A model generated the notes under the pieces. That model was not told the origin of the DNA and made no database searches. It saw only the letters and a program-made list of their open reading frames with translations. The position numbers were made by a program, and so were the translations under genes. From Burkholderiaceae bacterium (GTDB lineage: Bacteria > Pseudomonadota > Gammaproteobacteria > Burkholderiales > Burkholderiaceae_E), in assembly GCA_027493945.1 (NCBI GenBank), contig JAOSJU010000001.1, positions 2,356,001 through 2,420,000 of the forward strand: a DNA stretch of 64,000 bases. The letters are read 5' to 3'. The first letter of the stretch is position 1. The number at the start of each line of letters is the position of its first letter. Positions 49,321-58,551 of the stretch are shown here, piece by piece.

Positions 49321-50678
49321 TCAGGGCTGCGCCGTCGCAGTACGCCGCTTCGTTGCCGCATCGCGGCGCGCGAGGCACCACCTCGCGAAGTCGTCGGGCG
49401 CCAGCGCGGCCGAGACGTGCCAGCCCTGCGCGAGATCGCAGCCCAGCGCGCGTAGCGCGCCGAGCGACTCCTTGTCTTCGACGCCTTCGGCGACTGCGTG
49501 CATGCCGAACGCATGCGCGAGTTCGACCAGCGAGCGCACGATGCGCCGGTCGCCGTCGTCGGAGTGGATGCGCCGAACGAACGAGCGGTCGATCTTCAGC
49601 TCGTGGAACGAGAACTGGCGCAGGTAGGTGTACGGCGAATATCCGGTCCCGAAATCGTCGATCGACAACCGGCAACCGAGGCCGTGAATCTGCTTCATCG
49701 CCTCGGCTGCGGTCCGCTGGTTCCGGATCAGCGCACTTTCGGTCAGTTCGAGCGTGAGCCGGGTTGCCGGCACGCCCCGGTGTCGAGCGCCTGGGACACC
49801 ATCAACGGCAGCGTCGGATCCGACAGCGTTGCGGCCGACAGGTTGACCGCGACCGTCATGTCCAGGCCGAGGGCGGACCACTCGGTCATGCGGCGCAGGG
49901 CGGTGTTCAGCGTGAACCGGGTCAGCTGCACGATCAGCTCGCGGCGCTCGCAGATCGCCACGATCGCCTCCGGATTCGCGGCGCTGCCGTCGGCGCGGCG
50001 CCAGCGAATCAGGGCTTCGGCCGAGCTGCAGCGGCTGCTGCGCAGGTCGAGTTGCGGCTGGAAGTGGAGCTCCAGCTCGTTGCCGTCGAGCGCCTCGAGC
50101 AGCTCCTGCTCGAGTTGCGCCTGGTTCGGCGCATGGTCGCGCGCGCCGCGCAGCCGGCGCAGCCGGATTCCCTGGCCCGAAGCCGCGGCCCCGGTCACGG
50201 CCGCAAGCATCGACGCCGCGTCGAGACCTGCGGTCCCCGACGTCCACGCGACGCCGATCGACGGCTGCAGATGGATCGGTTCGGCGCCGGCGGATCCGGT
50301 CGGCACGGCGATCGGCCGACGGAGTCGATCGAGCAGGGTTCGGGCGGCGAGTTCGGCCAGCGGTTCGCTGGGCAGGTCGGCGAGCAGCACCCAGAGCTCC
50401 TCGCGCGATGCGAACGCGTACCGATCGTCGCTTCGCAGCAGGGTTTCGACCCGGCGCGCGACTTCGCCGAGCACCGTTCGCACGGCGGCACCGCGGCCGA
50501 TCGCCAGCCGCCGGTCCGACGGGCTCAGTGCGACGGCGAGCAGCGCGGTCCGCGCGCCGCTGCCGCGCGCCAGTCGTTGTTCGAGCAGTCGCAGCAGGTC
50601 GGCGGGCGCCAGGCGCCCCGGCGCGCGTTCATGCCGCTGCAAGGACGTGTCCGTCGGGCGGCGCGCTCGCGTCGGCAT
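49321..50678 (-). pseudogene. EAL-domain cyclic-di-GMP phosphodiesterase with degenerate GGDEF, frameshifted
   Basis: The start at 50678 gives a degenerate GGDEF-like half (residues 15-165; no GG[DE]EF motif visible), then an EAL domain with SSAEALIRWRRADG and AVNLSAATLSD. Near 49780 the frame is lost after QALDTG. The next frame continues with TRLTLELTESAL, LSIDDFGTGYSPYTYL, ELKIDRSFVRRIH and AVAEGVEDKESL to 49321. All catalytic EAL motifs are present across both frames. The start overlaps the end of the HD-GYP gene by 50 bases, so the two c-di-GMP proteins are coupled. Confidence 0.85.
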
Positions 50679-52035
50679 AGTAGTCGTGCGGCTGCAGTCC
50701 GTAGGCTCCGGCCGGAAGTCCGCGGGCAATGCGAATCGGCTTTCCGTCGCCATCGACGGGCCCCCTGATCAGGTCGCGCTCGAACGGCGCCGCCAGCGGC
50801 ACGTGGTCGGCGCCCGCCAACACGAGCACGCGCGGCTCCAGGCGGCGCACCCGGTTGTGGGCGATCACGATTGCCGCCTCGTCGTTCGACAGTTCGACCA
50901 GGCTGCCTACCGGGAAGACGCCGATGGCCTGAACGAACTGCTCGACAAGCGGCTCGTGAAACGAAGTGCCGCACCAGCCGTACATCTGCATCAGCGCATC
51001 CTGCGGCGCGGCGGCCTTCGCATACGGCCGGTCGGAGATCAGCGCGGCGAAACAATCCGCGATTCCGGCCATGCGCCCGAAGATGCCGATGTCCATGCCG
51101 CGCAGCCCCATCGGATAACCGGAGCCGTCGAGTCGCTCGTGGTGCTGCAGGATGCCCTGTTCGATCATCGGGTCGAGCTTCATGCTCTCGCGCAGGGCCT
51201 CGATGCCGAAGCGGACGTGGCGCCTGACCACAGCCTGCTCGGCCGGCGTCAGCAATCCGGGCTTTTCGAGCAGCGCCCGCGGCAGCCGGATCTTGCCGAC
51301 GTCGGCGAGCATGCCGATCTGGCTGAGCCGCGCCAAGTCTTCGCGCGGAAAGCCGATGTGGCGGCCGAGCGCAATCAGGTGGATCGCGACCTTCAGCGAA
51401 TGCTGGTAGGCGTCCTTGTCCTGGTCGCGAAGCCTCGCCACCCACATGACCGCGTCGGGCGTCTCGATCATGCTCTCGACGAGGTCGTTCGCGGCCTTCT
51501 CGACGACGCGCAGGTCGCTTCGGGCGCCATTGCGCAAATCTTCGAGCAGTGTTTGCAGCGTTTCGGCCCCGCGCTCCCAGGATTCGCGCGCGCGCGGAAG
51601 TTCCGCCTCGAGCGGCGCGGGCTCGCGATAGGGGCGAAGCGTCGTCCCCTGCGGCAGGCACAGGGCGTCGGCGGAGCCTTGCGGGCGGCTGGCGTCGTCG
51701 GCCGCGCGAGTTCGTCGTTTGCCACGGCCGAGCAGGGCCTCGAACAGCCGCCCCACCAAGGCGCGTCCGCCGCGTCGACCCGCTGCGCGCCGCGCGAGCT
51801 CGTCGCGCAGCCGGCTGGCCACCGCCGTGGTGGAGCGCCCGACATCGACGACGACGTATCGGCACGAGTTGCGCAGCGTCTGCAGCTCGGCGTTGGTGCG
51901 CACGAGCAGGGCTTCGAGCAGGAACGACGTGTCGAGCCAGGGCCGATCAAGCTCGGCGACGAACATCCCGAGCTCGAGTTGCTCGACAGGCAAGCGAATG
52001 CGGGAAGGCAGGCGCGACGAAGCCGGAGTTCGCAT
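50629..52035 (-). CDS. DUF3391 and HD-GYP domain protein (HD pair altered)
   Basis: A 468-residue protein with an N-terminal DUF3391 (RIRLPVEQLELGMFVAELDR, residues 12-60) and a central HD-GYP domain. The GYP part is good: ILQHHERLDGSGYPMGLRG. The HD pair of the first metal site is replaced: where relatives have HDIGK, this reads GMLADVGKIRLP, losing the His; the preceding DAYQHSLKVAIH keeps its His. Phosphodiesterase activity against c-di-GMP is therefore doubtful, and it may act as a binding or regulatory protein. Start at ATG 52035 places DUF3391 at the N-terminus; no good ribosome site is seen. The EAL gene follows with overlap. Confidence 0.86.
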   Translation of the reverse strand: MRTPASSRLPSRIRLPVEQLELGMFVAELDRPWLDTSFLLEALLVRTNAELQTLRNSCRYVVVDVGRSTTAVASRLRDELARRAAGRRGGRALVGRLFEALLGRGKRRTRAADDASRPQGSADALCLPQGTTLRPYREPAPLEAELPRARESWERGAETLQTLLEDLRNGARSDLRVVEKAANDLVESMIETPDAVMWVARLRDQDKDAYQHSLKVAIHLIALGRHIGFPREDLARLSQIGMLADVGKIRLPRALLEKPGLLTPAEQAVVRRHVRFGIEALRESMKLDPMIEQGILQHHERLDGSGYPMGLRGMDIGIFGRMAGIADCFAALISDRPYAKAAAPQDALMQMYGWCGTSFHEPLVEQFVQAIGVFPVGSLVELSNDEAAIVIAHNRVRRLEPRVLVLAGADHVPLAAPFERDLIRGPVDGDGKPIRIARGLPAGAYGLQPHDYYADASAPPDGHVLAAA

Positions 52036-52216
52036 AGGTTCGGGTGGATCGCTTTTCCAGATGGTATGCAGGCGGCGCGTGGGCGCCAACGGTGCGCACG
52101 GGTTTTCGACGGGTGCCAGCAACGGGTGCCGACGAGCGGCGCCAGCGGCACCGTCGGCGGCTTGCGAAGTGCGCCGCGCGGGCCCTTGCCGAAGTCCGAC
52201 GGGCTGCCGCGGCCAC

Positions 52217-52519
52217 CTAACGCAGGCTGCGCCTGAGGAACGGCGCGAGCAACAGCGGCGCGAAGTACATCGGGATCTGCGCGATGCCCACGTACAGCGA
52301 GAACGCCTCGCCCGCGGTGCCGGCGGTGACGACCAGCACCAGGCCCATGTTGCGATTGCCGCGCATCAGCGCGGCGCTGTAGGCGCTGGTGACGCCGGCA
52401 CGACGGAACACCGCATGGCCGGCCGGGCGCGCGGGCGACGCGATGCCGGCGAAGACGCCGGCCGGCAGCGCCCGGCGCGCCTGGCGGCCGAGCAGGCGAA
52501 GGGCGCGCAGGGGGCTCAC
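52217..52519 (-). pseudogene. C-terminal fragment of a bile-acid:sodium symporter (BASS)-like transporter
   Basis: About 65 residues match the end of BASS/arsenite-type permeases: SAALMRGNRNMGLVLVVTAG and LYVGIAQIPMYFAPLLLAPF. Full proteins have 300 residues and 8-10 helices; here only the last two remain. Upstream in the same frame, to a GTG at 52519, is an Arg/Ala-rich sequence without membrane helices. I read it as a decayed remnant. The 180-base stretch to its right of the HD-GYP start (52036-52216) holds nothing I can name. Confidence 0.55.
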
Positions 52520-52727
52520 TCGCCGCCCGCCGCCCCGGATGTTTCGTCTGTGTCGCTGCGCATCGCAGCGAACGATAGCGGATGAATCCGCGACGCCGAA
52601 GAGGTCAAGCTTTGCGAGCGGCCGTTGCTGCGGCGTAACCTGCCGAGGAGAGCCGCACCCCGGAGGCCGCACCCCGGAGATCCGGAGCGGCGGCCCAGGT
52701 TTTGTTCGACGATACGAGGAGCGCATC

Positions 52728-53149
52728 ATGGCAGTGATCCAGCGCACGGCATCGGCAACCTGGCGAGGCGACCTGAAGGCCGGCGCCGGCCGGATCGACA
52801 GCACCAGCGGCGTCCTGGCGGGCACCCCGTACACCTTCATGACCCGCTTCGAGAGCGCCCTAACCCGGAGGAGCTGATCGCGGCGGCCAACGCCGCCTGC
52901 TACAGCATGGCCTTCGCGCATCACCTGAGCCAGCAGGGCCACGTGCCCGAGTCGATCGTCACCGAGGCCACGCTGTCGCTCGACAACGGCGTGATCGCCC
53001 GCATGCACCTGCGAACCCGTGCCCGGGTGCCCGGGCTCGGCGACGCCGACTTCCGGCGCATGGCCGAGGAAGCCGAGAAACAGTGCAAGGTCTCGAACGC
53101 GCTGCGCGGCAGCGTCGCGATCACGCTGGACGCCGAGCTGGCGACCTGA
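52728..53149 (+). pseudogene. OsmC/OhrA-type peroxiredoxin-like protein, frameshifted
   Basis: OsmC proteins reduce organic or fatty-acid hydroperoxides with two Cys. The start gives IQRTASATWRGDLKAGAGRI and PYTFMTRFESAL, then the frame breaks at about 52862. The next frame has EELIAAANAACYSMAFAHHL with the first catalytic Cys, and KQCKVSNALRGSVAITLDAE with the second, ending at 53149. Relatives read RFESGPGTNPEELIAAAHAAC, so about five bases are missing between GCGCCC and TAACCCGGAGGAG. A deletion error or a true lesion; the active-site residues are intact. Confidence 0.85.
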
Positions 53150-53248
53150 GAAACCACGCCGCGATCCGAAACCACTCTCGCGGATGCGTGTTATCGGGCG
53201 CGCGCATTCGCGGCACCTTAGACTCGCCGCTGGCAACCGGGAGACGAC

Positions 53249-53479
53249 ATGTCGGACAAGTGGCTGACCAGCCTGATCACCAGCGGCCCCCAGGAGGGTT
53301 TCGAACTCGCCATCAAGCTTTCGCGGATGGGCGTGAAGTACACGCAACCCTCGGGCGAGGTGCGCGACAAGCTGCGCCCCGAGTACGCCGAGAACGCCGA
53401 CAGCCTCACCGCGGCATCGCAGGTGATCGCGGTCAACTTCCAGACTGTCGCGGCAGCGAACAACTACTGGCGTAGCTGA
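53249..53479 (+). CDS. Small conserved-looking hypothetical protein
   Basis: A 76-residue, soluble, probably cytoplasmic protein: MSDKWLTSLITSGPQEGFEL at the start, AIKLSRMGVKYTQPSGEVRD in the middle and AVNFQTVAAANNYWRS at the end. There is no signal peptide, membrane helix or Cys. It lies between OsmC and the sodium symporter, all rightward. CAACCGGGAGACGAC is a usable ribosome site. I do not recognise the family; composition looks like a genuine protein rather than a GC-driven frame. Confidence 0.6.
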   Translation: MSDKWLTSLITSGPQEGFELAIKLSRMGVKYTQPSGEVRDKLRPEYAENADSLTAASQVIAVNFQTVAAANNYWRS

Positions 53480-53530
53480 TCGCCGGACTCCTGGGGTAGA
53501 GTCCCGGTCTGCATTGCGGACTGGGACGGC

Positions 53531-54901
53531 ATGACTGCGCAACCCGAGAAGTGGTCCGGGCGGATCGGTTTCATCCTCGCCACGATCGGGTCGGCCGTCG
53601 GCATCGGCAGCATCTGGAAGTTTCCGTACGAGGTCGGCGCCAACGGCGGCAGCACGTTCGTGCTGCTCTACGTGATCGGTCTGGTGCTGGTCGTCGTGCC
53701 GCTGATGCTGGCCGAGTTCGCGATCGGGCGGCGCGGACGCGCCGACCCGTCGGGCAGTATCGCCGCGGTGGCGCGGGCGGCCGGCTCGAGCCGGCGATGG
53801 GCCGCCGCCGGTGTCCTCGGCGTGCTCACCGGTTACCTGATCCTGAGCTTCTACTCGGTGATCGGCGGCTGGACGCTCGGCTACGCAGTCGAAACCGCGC
53901 TATACGGCTTGCCCGGTGCCGACCCGCAGGCGGTCGCCGCGCGCTTCGATGCGTTCCTCGCTTCGCCGTGGCAGATGCTCGGCTGGCATGCGCTGTTCAT
54001 GGCCGCCGCCGCGGTGGTGGTCGCGCGCGGCGTCGAGAAGGGCATCGAGACGGCCGCGAAGGTGCTGATGCCGCTGCTGGTGGCGCTGATGCTGCTGCTG
54101 GCGGCCTACTCGATCGTCGAGGGCGATCTCGCCGCGACGCTGCGCTTCCTGCTCGAGCCCGATCTGCGGCACCTGAGCGCTCGCACCGCGCTCGAGGCGC
54201 TCGGCCTGGGCTTCTTCTCGATCGGCGTCGGCCTCGGGATGATGATCACCTACGCGGCCTACAGCGGCGCCGAGATCAGCCTGAAGCAGGTGGCGGTGGC
54301 GTCGGTGGTGGCCGATACCGTGATCTCGCTGCTCGCGGGGCTCGCGGTGTTCCCGATCGTCTTCGCGCACGGGCTGGATCCGGCGAGCGGACCGGGGCTG
54401 GTGTTCGTGACGCTGCCGCTGGCGTTCGCGGGCATGCCCTTGGGCACGACGGCGGCGATCGCGTTCTTCCTGCTGCTGTGCGTGGCTGCGCTCGCCTCGG
54501 CGATCTCGCTGCTCGAACTGGTCGTCTCGCTGCTGATGCGGCGGATGAAGTGGCACCGCAAGGCGGCTGTCGCGATCGCCGCTTCGACCTGCTTCGTGGC
54601 CGGCATCGCCACCGTGCTGTCGTTCGACGCCTGGGCCGATTGGCGTCCGCTGACGAGCCCGGGCATCGCATCGACCGCCACCTTCTTCGACCTGCTCGAC
54701 CAGTTGACCTCGAACCTGATGCTGCCGCTCGGCGGGCTGGCGATCGCGCTGTTCGCGGGCTGGGCGGCGCCGCAACGGATGCTCGCCGACGAACTCCGGC
54801 TCGGCCCGCTCGGCGCGCGCGCGATGCGCTTCTCGCTGCGCTATGTCGCGCCCCTCGGGATCGTCGCGGCGACCGTCTCGACGATCCTGCTGGGCGGTTG
54901 A
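53531..54901 (+). CDS. Sodium-dependent transporter of the NSS (SNF) family
   Basis: A 456-residue membrane protein with about 11-12 helices. The N-terminal signature WSGRIGFILATIGSAVGIGS followed by IWKFPYEVGANGGSTFVLLY is diagnostic; unwound helix 1 (ATIGSAVGIGSIWKFP) carries the Na+ and substrate site. MITYAAYSGAEISLKQVAVA is the conserved helix 6-7 region. Bacterial relatives carry amino acids such as Leu, Trp or Tyr. The ATG at 53531 begins homology. The malic enzyme gene follows 54 bases later. Confidence 0.92.
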   Translation: MTAQPEKWSGRIGFILATIGSAVGIGSIWKFPYEVGANGGSTFVLLYVIGLVLVVVPLMLAEFAIGRRGRADPSGSIAAVARAAGSSRRWAAAGVLGVLTGYLILSFYSVIGGWTLGYAVETALYGLPGADPQAVAARFDAFLASPWQMLGWHALFMAAAAVVVARGVEKGIETAAKVLMPLLVALMLLLAAYSIVEGDLAATLRFLLEPDLRHLSARTALEALGLGFFSIGVGLGMMITYAAYSGAEISLKQVAVASVVADTVISLLAGLAVFPIVFAHGLDPASGPGLVFVTLPLAFAGMPLGTTAAIAFFLLLCVAALASAISLLELVVSLLMRRMKWHRKAAVAIAASTCFVAGIATVLSFDAWADWRPLTSPGIASTATFFDLLDQLTSNLMLPLGGLAIALFAGWAAPQRMLADELRLGPLGARAMRFSLRYVAPLGIVAATVSTILLGG

Positions 54902-54955
54902 AGCGCCGCCCTTCGTCCAGTTGCCTGGCGGCGGCCATCGGGTTAAAACTGCACG

Positions 54956-56301
54956 GTGAGCGACGAGGACCAGAAACTCGCGAAGGCGAGCCAGCCGGCC
55001 GCAGAGGCAATGCGGCTGCACCCGTTCTATCGCGGCAAGATGCAGACGCTGCCCAAGTGCGCGATCCGCTCGTTCGCCGACTTCGCGGTCTGGTACACGC
55101 CCGGTGTTGCGGCGCCGTGCAGGGCGATCGAGCGCGACCCGGAGCTGTCGTTCGAGCACACCAATCGTGCCAACTCTGGTCGCGGTGGTTTCGGACGGCA
55201 GCCGCGTGCTGGGGCTCGGCGACATCGGCCCCGAGGCCGGGTTGCCGGTCATGGAGGGCAAGGCGCTGCTGTTCAAGTACCGGGCGGCGTCGACGCGGTG
55301 GCCCTGTGCCTGCGCAGCGGCAGCGAAGACGAGTTCGTCCGCGCGGTCGAGATGCTCGAACCTTCGTTCGGGGCGATCAACCTCGAGGACATCGCGCAGC
55401 CGAAATGCTTTCGCATTCTCGATGCGCTTCGCGCGCGGATGAAGATCCCGGTCTGGCACGACGACCAGCAGGGCACCGCGGTGGTCGCGCTCGCCGGGCT
55501 GGTCAATGCGCTCGAGGTCGTCGGCAAGCGGCTCGATCGGGTGCGCATCGCGATGGTCGGCATCGGCGCGGCCAACAGCGCCACCTACCGGCTGCTGAAG
55601 GCGGCCGGCGTCGCGCCCGGCCAGGTCGTCGCCTGCGATTCGCGCGGCACGCTGCACCGCGGACGCGCCGACATCGAGGCGCAACAAGGCGAGTTCGCGC
55701 AGAAGTGGGCAATCTGCACCGAGTCGAACGCCGACGCGATCGCCGGCGGCGTCGCCGATGCGCTGCGCGGCGCCGACGTCTGCCTCGCGTTTTCGGCGCC
55801 CGGGCCGGGCACGATCGAGCCTGCGTGGGTCGCGACGATGGCGCGCGACGCGATCGTGTTCGTCTGCGCCAACCCGACCCCCGAGATCTGGCCGTGGGCG
55901 GCCCGCGAGGCGGGCGCGCGCATCGTCGCCACCGGACGCAGCGACTTCCCGAACCAGGTCAACAACTCGCTGTGCTTTCCCGCGATCTTTCGCGGCGTGC
56001 TCGACGTGCGCGCGCGCACGATCACCGATGCAATGGCGATCGCCGCCGCGCGCGAGCTGGCCGCGGTCGCCCGCGATGCAGGCCTGTCCGACGAACGCAT
56101 CGTGCCGCGGATGGACGAGCCCGATCTCTATCCGAGGGTCGCGGCGGCCACGGCGCTGGCGGCGCAGTCGGAGGGGTGGCGCGGCTGTGCAAGTCGCGCG
56201 AGCAGTTGCTCGACGGCGCCGCTGCGACGATCGCCGCGGCGCGCGGCGCCACCGAAGCGCTGATGCGCGAGGGCTTCATCGCCGCGCCTGCGGCTGGCTG
56301 A
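54956..56301 (+). pseudogene. NAD(P)-dependent malic enzyme with three frameshifts (probable sequence errors)
   Basis: Malic enzyme decarboxylates malate to pyruvate. From the GTG at 54956 it reads [11 protein letters not shown]-like start, [20 protein letters not shown] and [11 protein letters not shown]. An extra base near 55167 throws 115 bases into the next frame (there [20 protein letters not shown] and [14 protein letters not shown]). A lost base near 55282 restores it at [38 protein letters not shown] and the NAD-binding VGIGAANSATYRLLKAAG are fine. A lost G near 56175 truncates the read frame at 56263, while the continuing frame gives VARLCKSREQLLDGAAATIA to 56301. Compensating +1/-1 shifts inside a conserved core point to sequencing error. 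Two-domain short form without phosphotransacetylase. Confidence 0.88.
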
Positions 56302-56302
56302 A

Positions 56303-57178
56303 TCAGCCGATGGCCGCGCCGGCGTGCCCGGCGCGGCACTCGGCCTCGCGGCCGCGCACCACGCGATGTCCGGCCAGCGCGCCGCGCGTTTCCGTGACGA
56401 CCGTTCGCTGCAGTTCGGGTTCCGCGTCGCGGTGAAAGTAGATCACGACCCAGTCGAACACGCGGTCGAGCTCGTGCGCGCGCGCGGTGTTCGAATACAG
56501 CGCGGTGACGTGCCAGTCGTCCACGGTCGCGTGCAGCACCGGCAGCCAGGCCTTGCCGTCGGGGTTGAAGCGCTTCGGCGCGATCGTCGGCAGCCTTCCG
56601 GCCGCGGCGTCGGCACGATAGCGGCGATCGACGTCGAGCAGCAGGCTCACCGGCGGCTCGACGCCGGACGGTGGCGCCGGTCCGCGGCGCCGGCGGCGTG
56701 ATCGGTCGAGCATCGCGGTAAGCGAATCGCGAATCGCGGCGGCGCGCCGCGGGCCGACGCCGGGAACCGCCGCGAGCCTGCCTTCGTGGCCGGCGACCTC
56801 CAGTGCCTCGAGCGTGTCGACGCCGAGGTGCTCGTGCAGCCGCTCGGCGAGCTGCGCGCCCACGCCCGGAATCGTCCGGAACAGCCGCACCGCGTCGATC
56901 GTGCCGCGCAAGCGGTCGAGCTGGCTCCAGGTTCCGCTCGTGAGCATCTCGGCGATCGCACCGGCGATGCCGGGGCCGACGTTCGGGATCGCGTCGAGCC
57001 CCGACAGGCCGCGCGCCTCGAAGACCGCGCGCAGGTCTTCCGGCAGCGCGGCGATGGTGTCGGCGGCCTTTCGGTAGGCGCCGACGCGAAACGGGTTCGC
57101 GCCCTGAGCCTCGAGCAGGTCGGCGCCTTCGCGAAGGCGCTGCGCGATGTCCTGGTTCTCGGCGTGCGGGGCGCTCAT
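56303..57178 (-). CDS. Helix-hairpin-helix protein related to the N-terminal half of PolX-type polymerases
   Basis: A 291-residue protein. The first 70 residues match the polymerase-beta/PolX 8-kDa-like domain (EGADLLEAQGANPFRVGAYR, KAADTIAALPEDLRAVF). Tandem helix-hairpin-helix motifs follow at about 60-80 (LDAIPNVGPGIAGAIAEML), 100-115 (RTIPGVGAQLAERLHEHL) and 135-150 (AAVPGVGPRRAAAIRDSL). The polymerase palm and PHP nuclease domains are absent. The C-terminal half (VTALYSNTARAHELDRVFDW) is a conserved domain of unknown role. DNA binding or repair is a likely function. It lies downstream of folE. Confidence 0.8.
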   Translation of the reverse strand: MSAPHAENQDIAQRLREGADLLEAQGANPFRVGAYRKAADTIAALPEDLRAVFEARGLSGLDAIPNVGPGIAGAIAEMLTSGTWSQLDRLRGTIDAVRLFRTIPGVGAQLAERLHEHLGVDTLEALEVAGHEGRLAAVPGVGPRRAAAIRDSLTAMLDRSRRRRRGPAPPSGVEPPVSLLLDVDRRYRADAAAGRLPTIAPKRFNPDGKAWLPVLHATVDDWHVTALYSNTARAHELDRVFDWVVIYFHRDAEPELQRTVVTETRGALAGHRVVRGREAECRAGHAGAAIG

Positions 57179-57188
57179 CGCGGGATCG

Positions 57189-57236
57189 GTCGCCGCGCCG
57201 GTCGCTGCCTCAGTTGCCGCCTCGGTTGCCGCTTCA
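57189..57236. repeat. Four 12-bp tandem units between the HhH gene and folE
   Basis: Units are GTCGCCGCGCCG, GTCGCTGCCTCA, GTTGCCGCCTCG and GTTGCCGCTTCA, beginning at 57189, 57201, 57213 and 57225. They share a GTYGCYGC core. The last unit contains the folE stop codon (57234-57236), so the array fills the whole spacer to the HhH start at 57178. It may have expanded by slippage. Confidence 0.6.
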
Positions 57237-57812
57237 GCGGCCGCGCTCCAGCGACAGCAGCTCGGTGCGCATCCCGAGGTTGGTGAGCAGTTCGCCGAGC
57301 ATCGCCGAGGTGACCGTCTCTTCGCCGATCGCGCGGATGCCGCGGCTCTCCATGCACATGTGCCGGCAGCGCACCACCACGCCCACCGCGGCGGGATCGA
57401 GGTGCGTCATCAGCGCGTCGGCGATCTGGCGCGTCATGCGCTCCTGCACCTGCAGCCGCTTGGCGAAGCAGTCGACAAGGCGCGTGAGCTTGGACAGCCC
57501 GACGATCGCGCCCTTGGGCACGTAGCCGACGGTGGCCGTGCCGAAGAACGGGGCGAGGTGGTGCTCGCAATGACTGTAGACGGGGATGTTGCGCACCACG
57601 ATCAGCTCGTTGTACTTCTCGGCGCCGTCCTCGAACACCTTGAGGATCTCGGCCGGGTCCTGTCCGTAGCCGGACGTCCAGTGCGCCCAGGCGCGTTCGA
57701 CCCGCGCGGGCGTTTCGCGCAGGCCCGGGCGGTCGGGGTCTTCGTGCAGGCTGCGCAGCAGTCGACGCCAGTCGGAGCGACTGAAGGGTCGATCGTCGGA
57801 GTCGTCGTCCAT
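57234..57812 (-). CDS. folE: GTP cyclohydrolase I
   Basis: A 192-residue enzyme that converts GTP to dihydroneopterin triphosphate, first step of tetrahydrofolate synthesis. Zinc ligands are visible in YSHCEHHLAPFFGTATVGY and the Cys in VVRCRHMCMESRGI; the substrate region is IVGLSKLTRLVDCFAKRLQV, and QERMTRQIADALM follows. Length is normal for the bacterial enzyme. It diverges from the TetR gene over 72 bases. The HhH gene follows on the same strand. Confidence 0.95.
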   Translation of the reverse strand: MDDDSDDRPFSRSDWRRLLRSLHEDPDRPGLRETPARVERAWAHWTSGYGQDPAEILKVFEDGAEKYNELIVVRNIPVYSHCEHHLAPFFGTATVGYVPKGAIVGLSKLTRLVDCFAKRLQVQERMTRQIADALMTHLDPAAVGVVVRCRHMCMESRGIRAIGEETVTSAMLGELLTNLGMRTELLSLERGR

Positions 57813-57884
57813 GTCGCGTGCCTCGCCAGTGATGAATTCCGCAGTCTACTGGACGGGCCGGAGGGATCGGGTACGATCGGGCAC

Positions 57885-58534
57885 ATGGTCAAGCCCGCCC
57901 CTGCGAGGGAACGTACGGTCAGCCGCGATCCCGAGGCCACCCGCGAGGCCATTCTTTCCGCAGCCACCGACGAGTTCGCCCAGCACGGGCTCGCCGGCGC
58001 GCGCGTCGACCGCATCGCCGAGCGCGCCGGTGTCAACAAGCGGATGCTGTACTACTACTTCGGCCAGAAGGAAGGCTTGTTCCTGGCGGTGCTCGAGGGC
58101 GCGTATCAACGCATCCGCGAGGAAGAGCACAAGCTGAACCTCACGCAGGTCGAACCCACCGAGGCGATCCGCCGGCTGGTGGCGTTCACCTGGGACTACT
58201 ACATCGCGCATCCGGAGTTCATCACGCTGCTGAACACCGAGAACCTGTATTGCGCCGGGCACCTGAAGAAGTCGTCGAGAGTGCGCACTGGCACTCTCCG
58301 TTCGTCGCGATGATCGCCGAGGTGCTCGAGCGCGGCCGCAAGGCGGGAGTGTTCCGCGCCGGCGTCGACCCGGTGCAGCTGTACATCTCGATCGCCGGGC
58401 TGGCGTACTTCTACCTGAGCAACCGCTACACGCTGTCGACCATCTTCGACCGCGACCTGATGACGCCGAAGTCGCGGGTGGAGCGGCTGTCGCACATGAC
58501 CGACCCGGTGCTCGGCTACCTGGTGCGCGACTGA
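57885..58534 (+). pseudogene. TetR family transcriptional regulator, frameshifted in the ligand domain
   Basis: The N-terminal helix-turn-helix is intact: REAILSAATDEFAQHGLAGA and RVDRIAERAGVNKRMLYYYF (residues 20-65), then QKEGLFLAVLEGAYQRIREE. The C-terminal domain begins normally (YYIAHPEFITLLNTENLYCA), and the frame is lost near 58285 after KKSSRVRT. The next frame continues HSPFVAMIAEVLERGRKAGV and FDRDLMTPKSRVERLSHMTD to 58534. A single-base indel in GCACTGGCACTCTCC accounts for it. The MLYYYFGQKEGLF context resembles RutR/TetR_C_6-type regulators. It may control the neighbouring ABC transporter, which ends 17 bases away convergently. Confidence 0.85.
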
Positions 58535-58551
58535 ACCGCCGTGGGGCCGCC

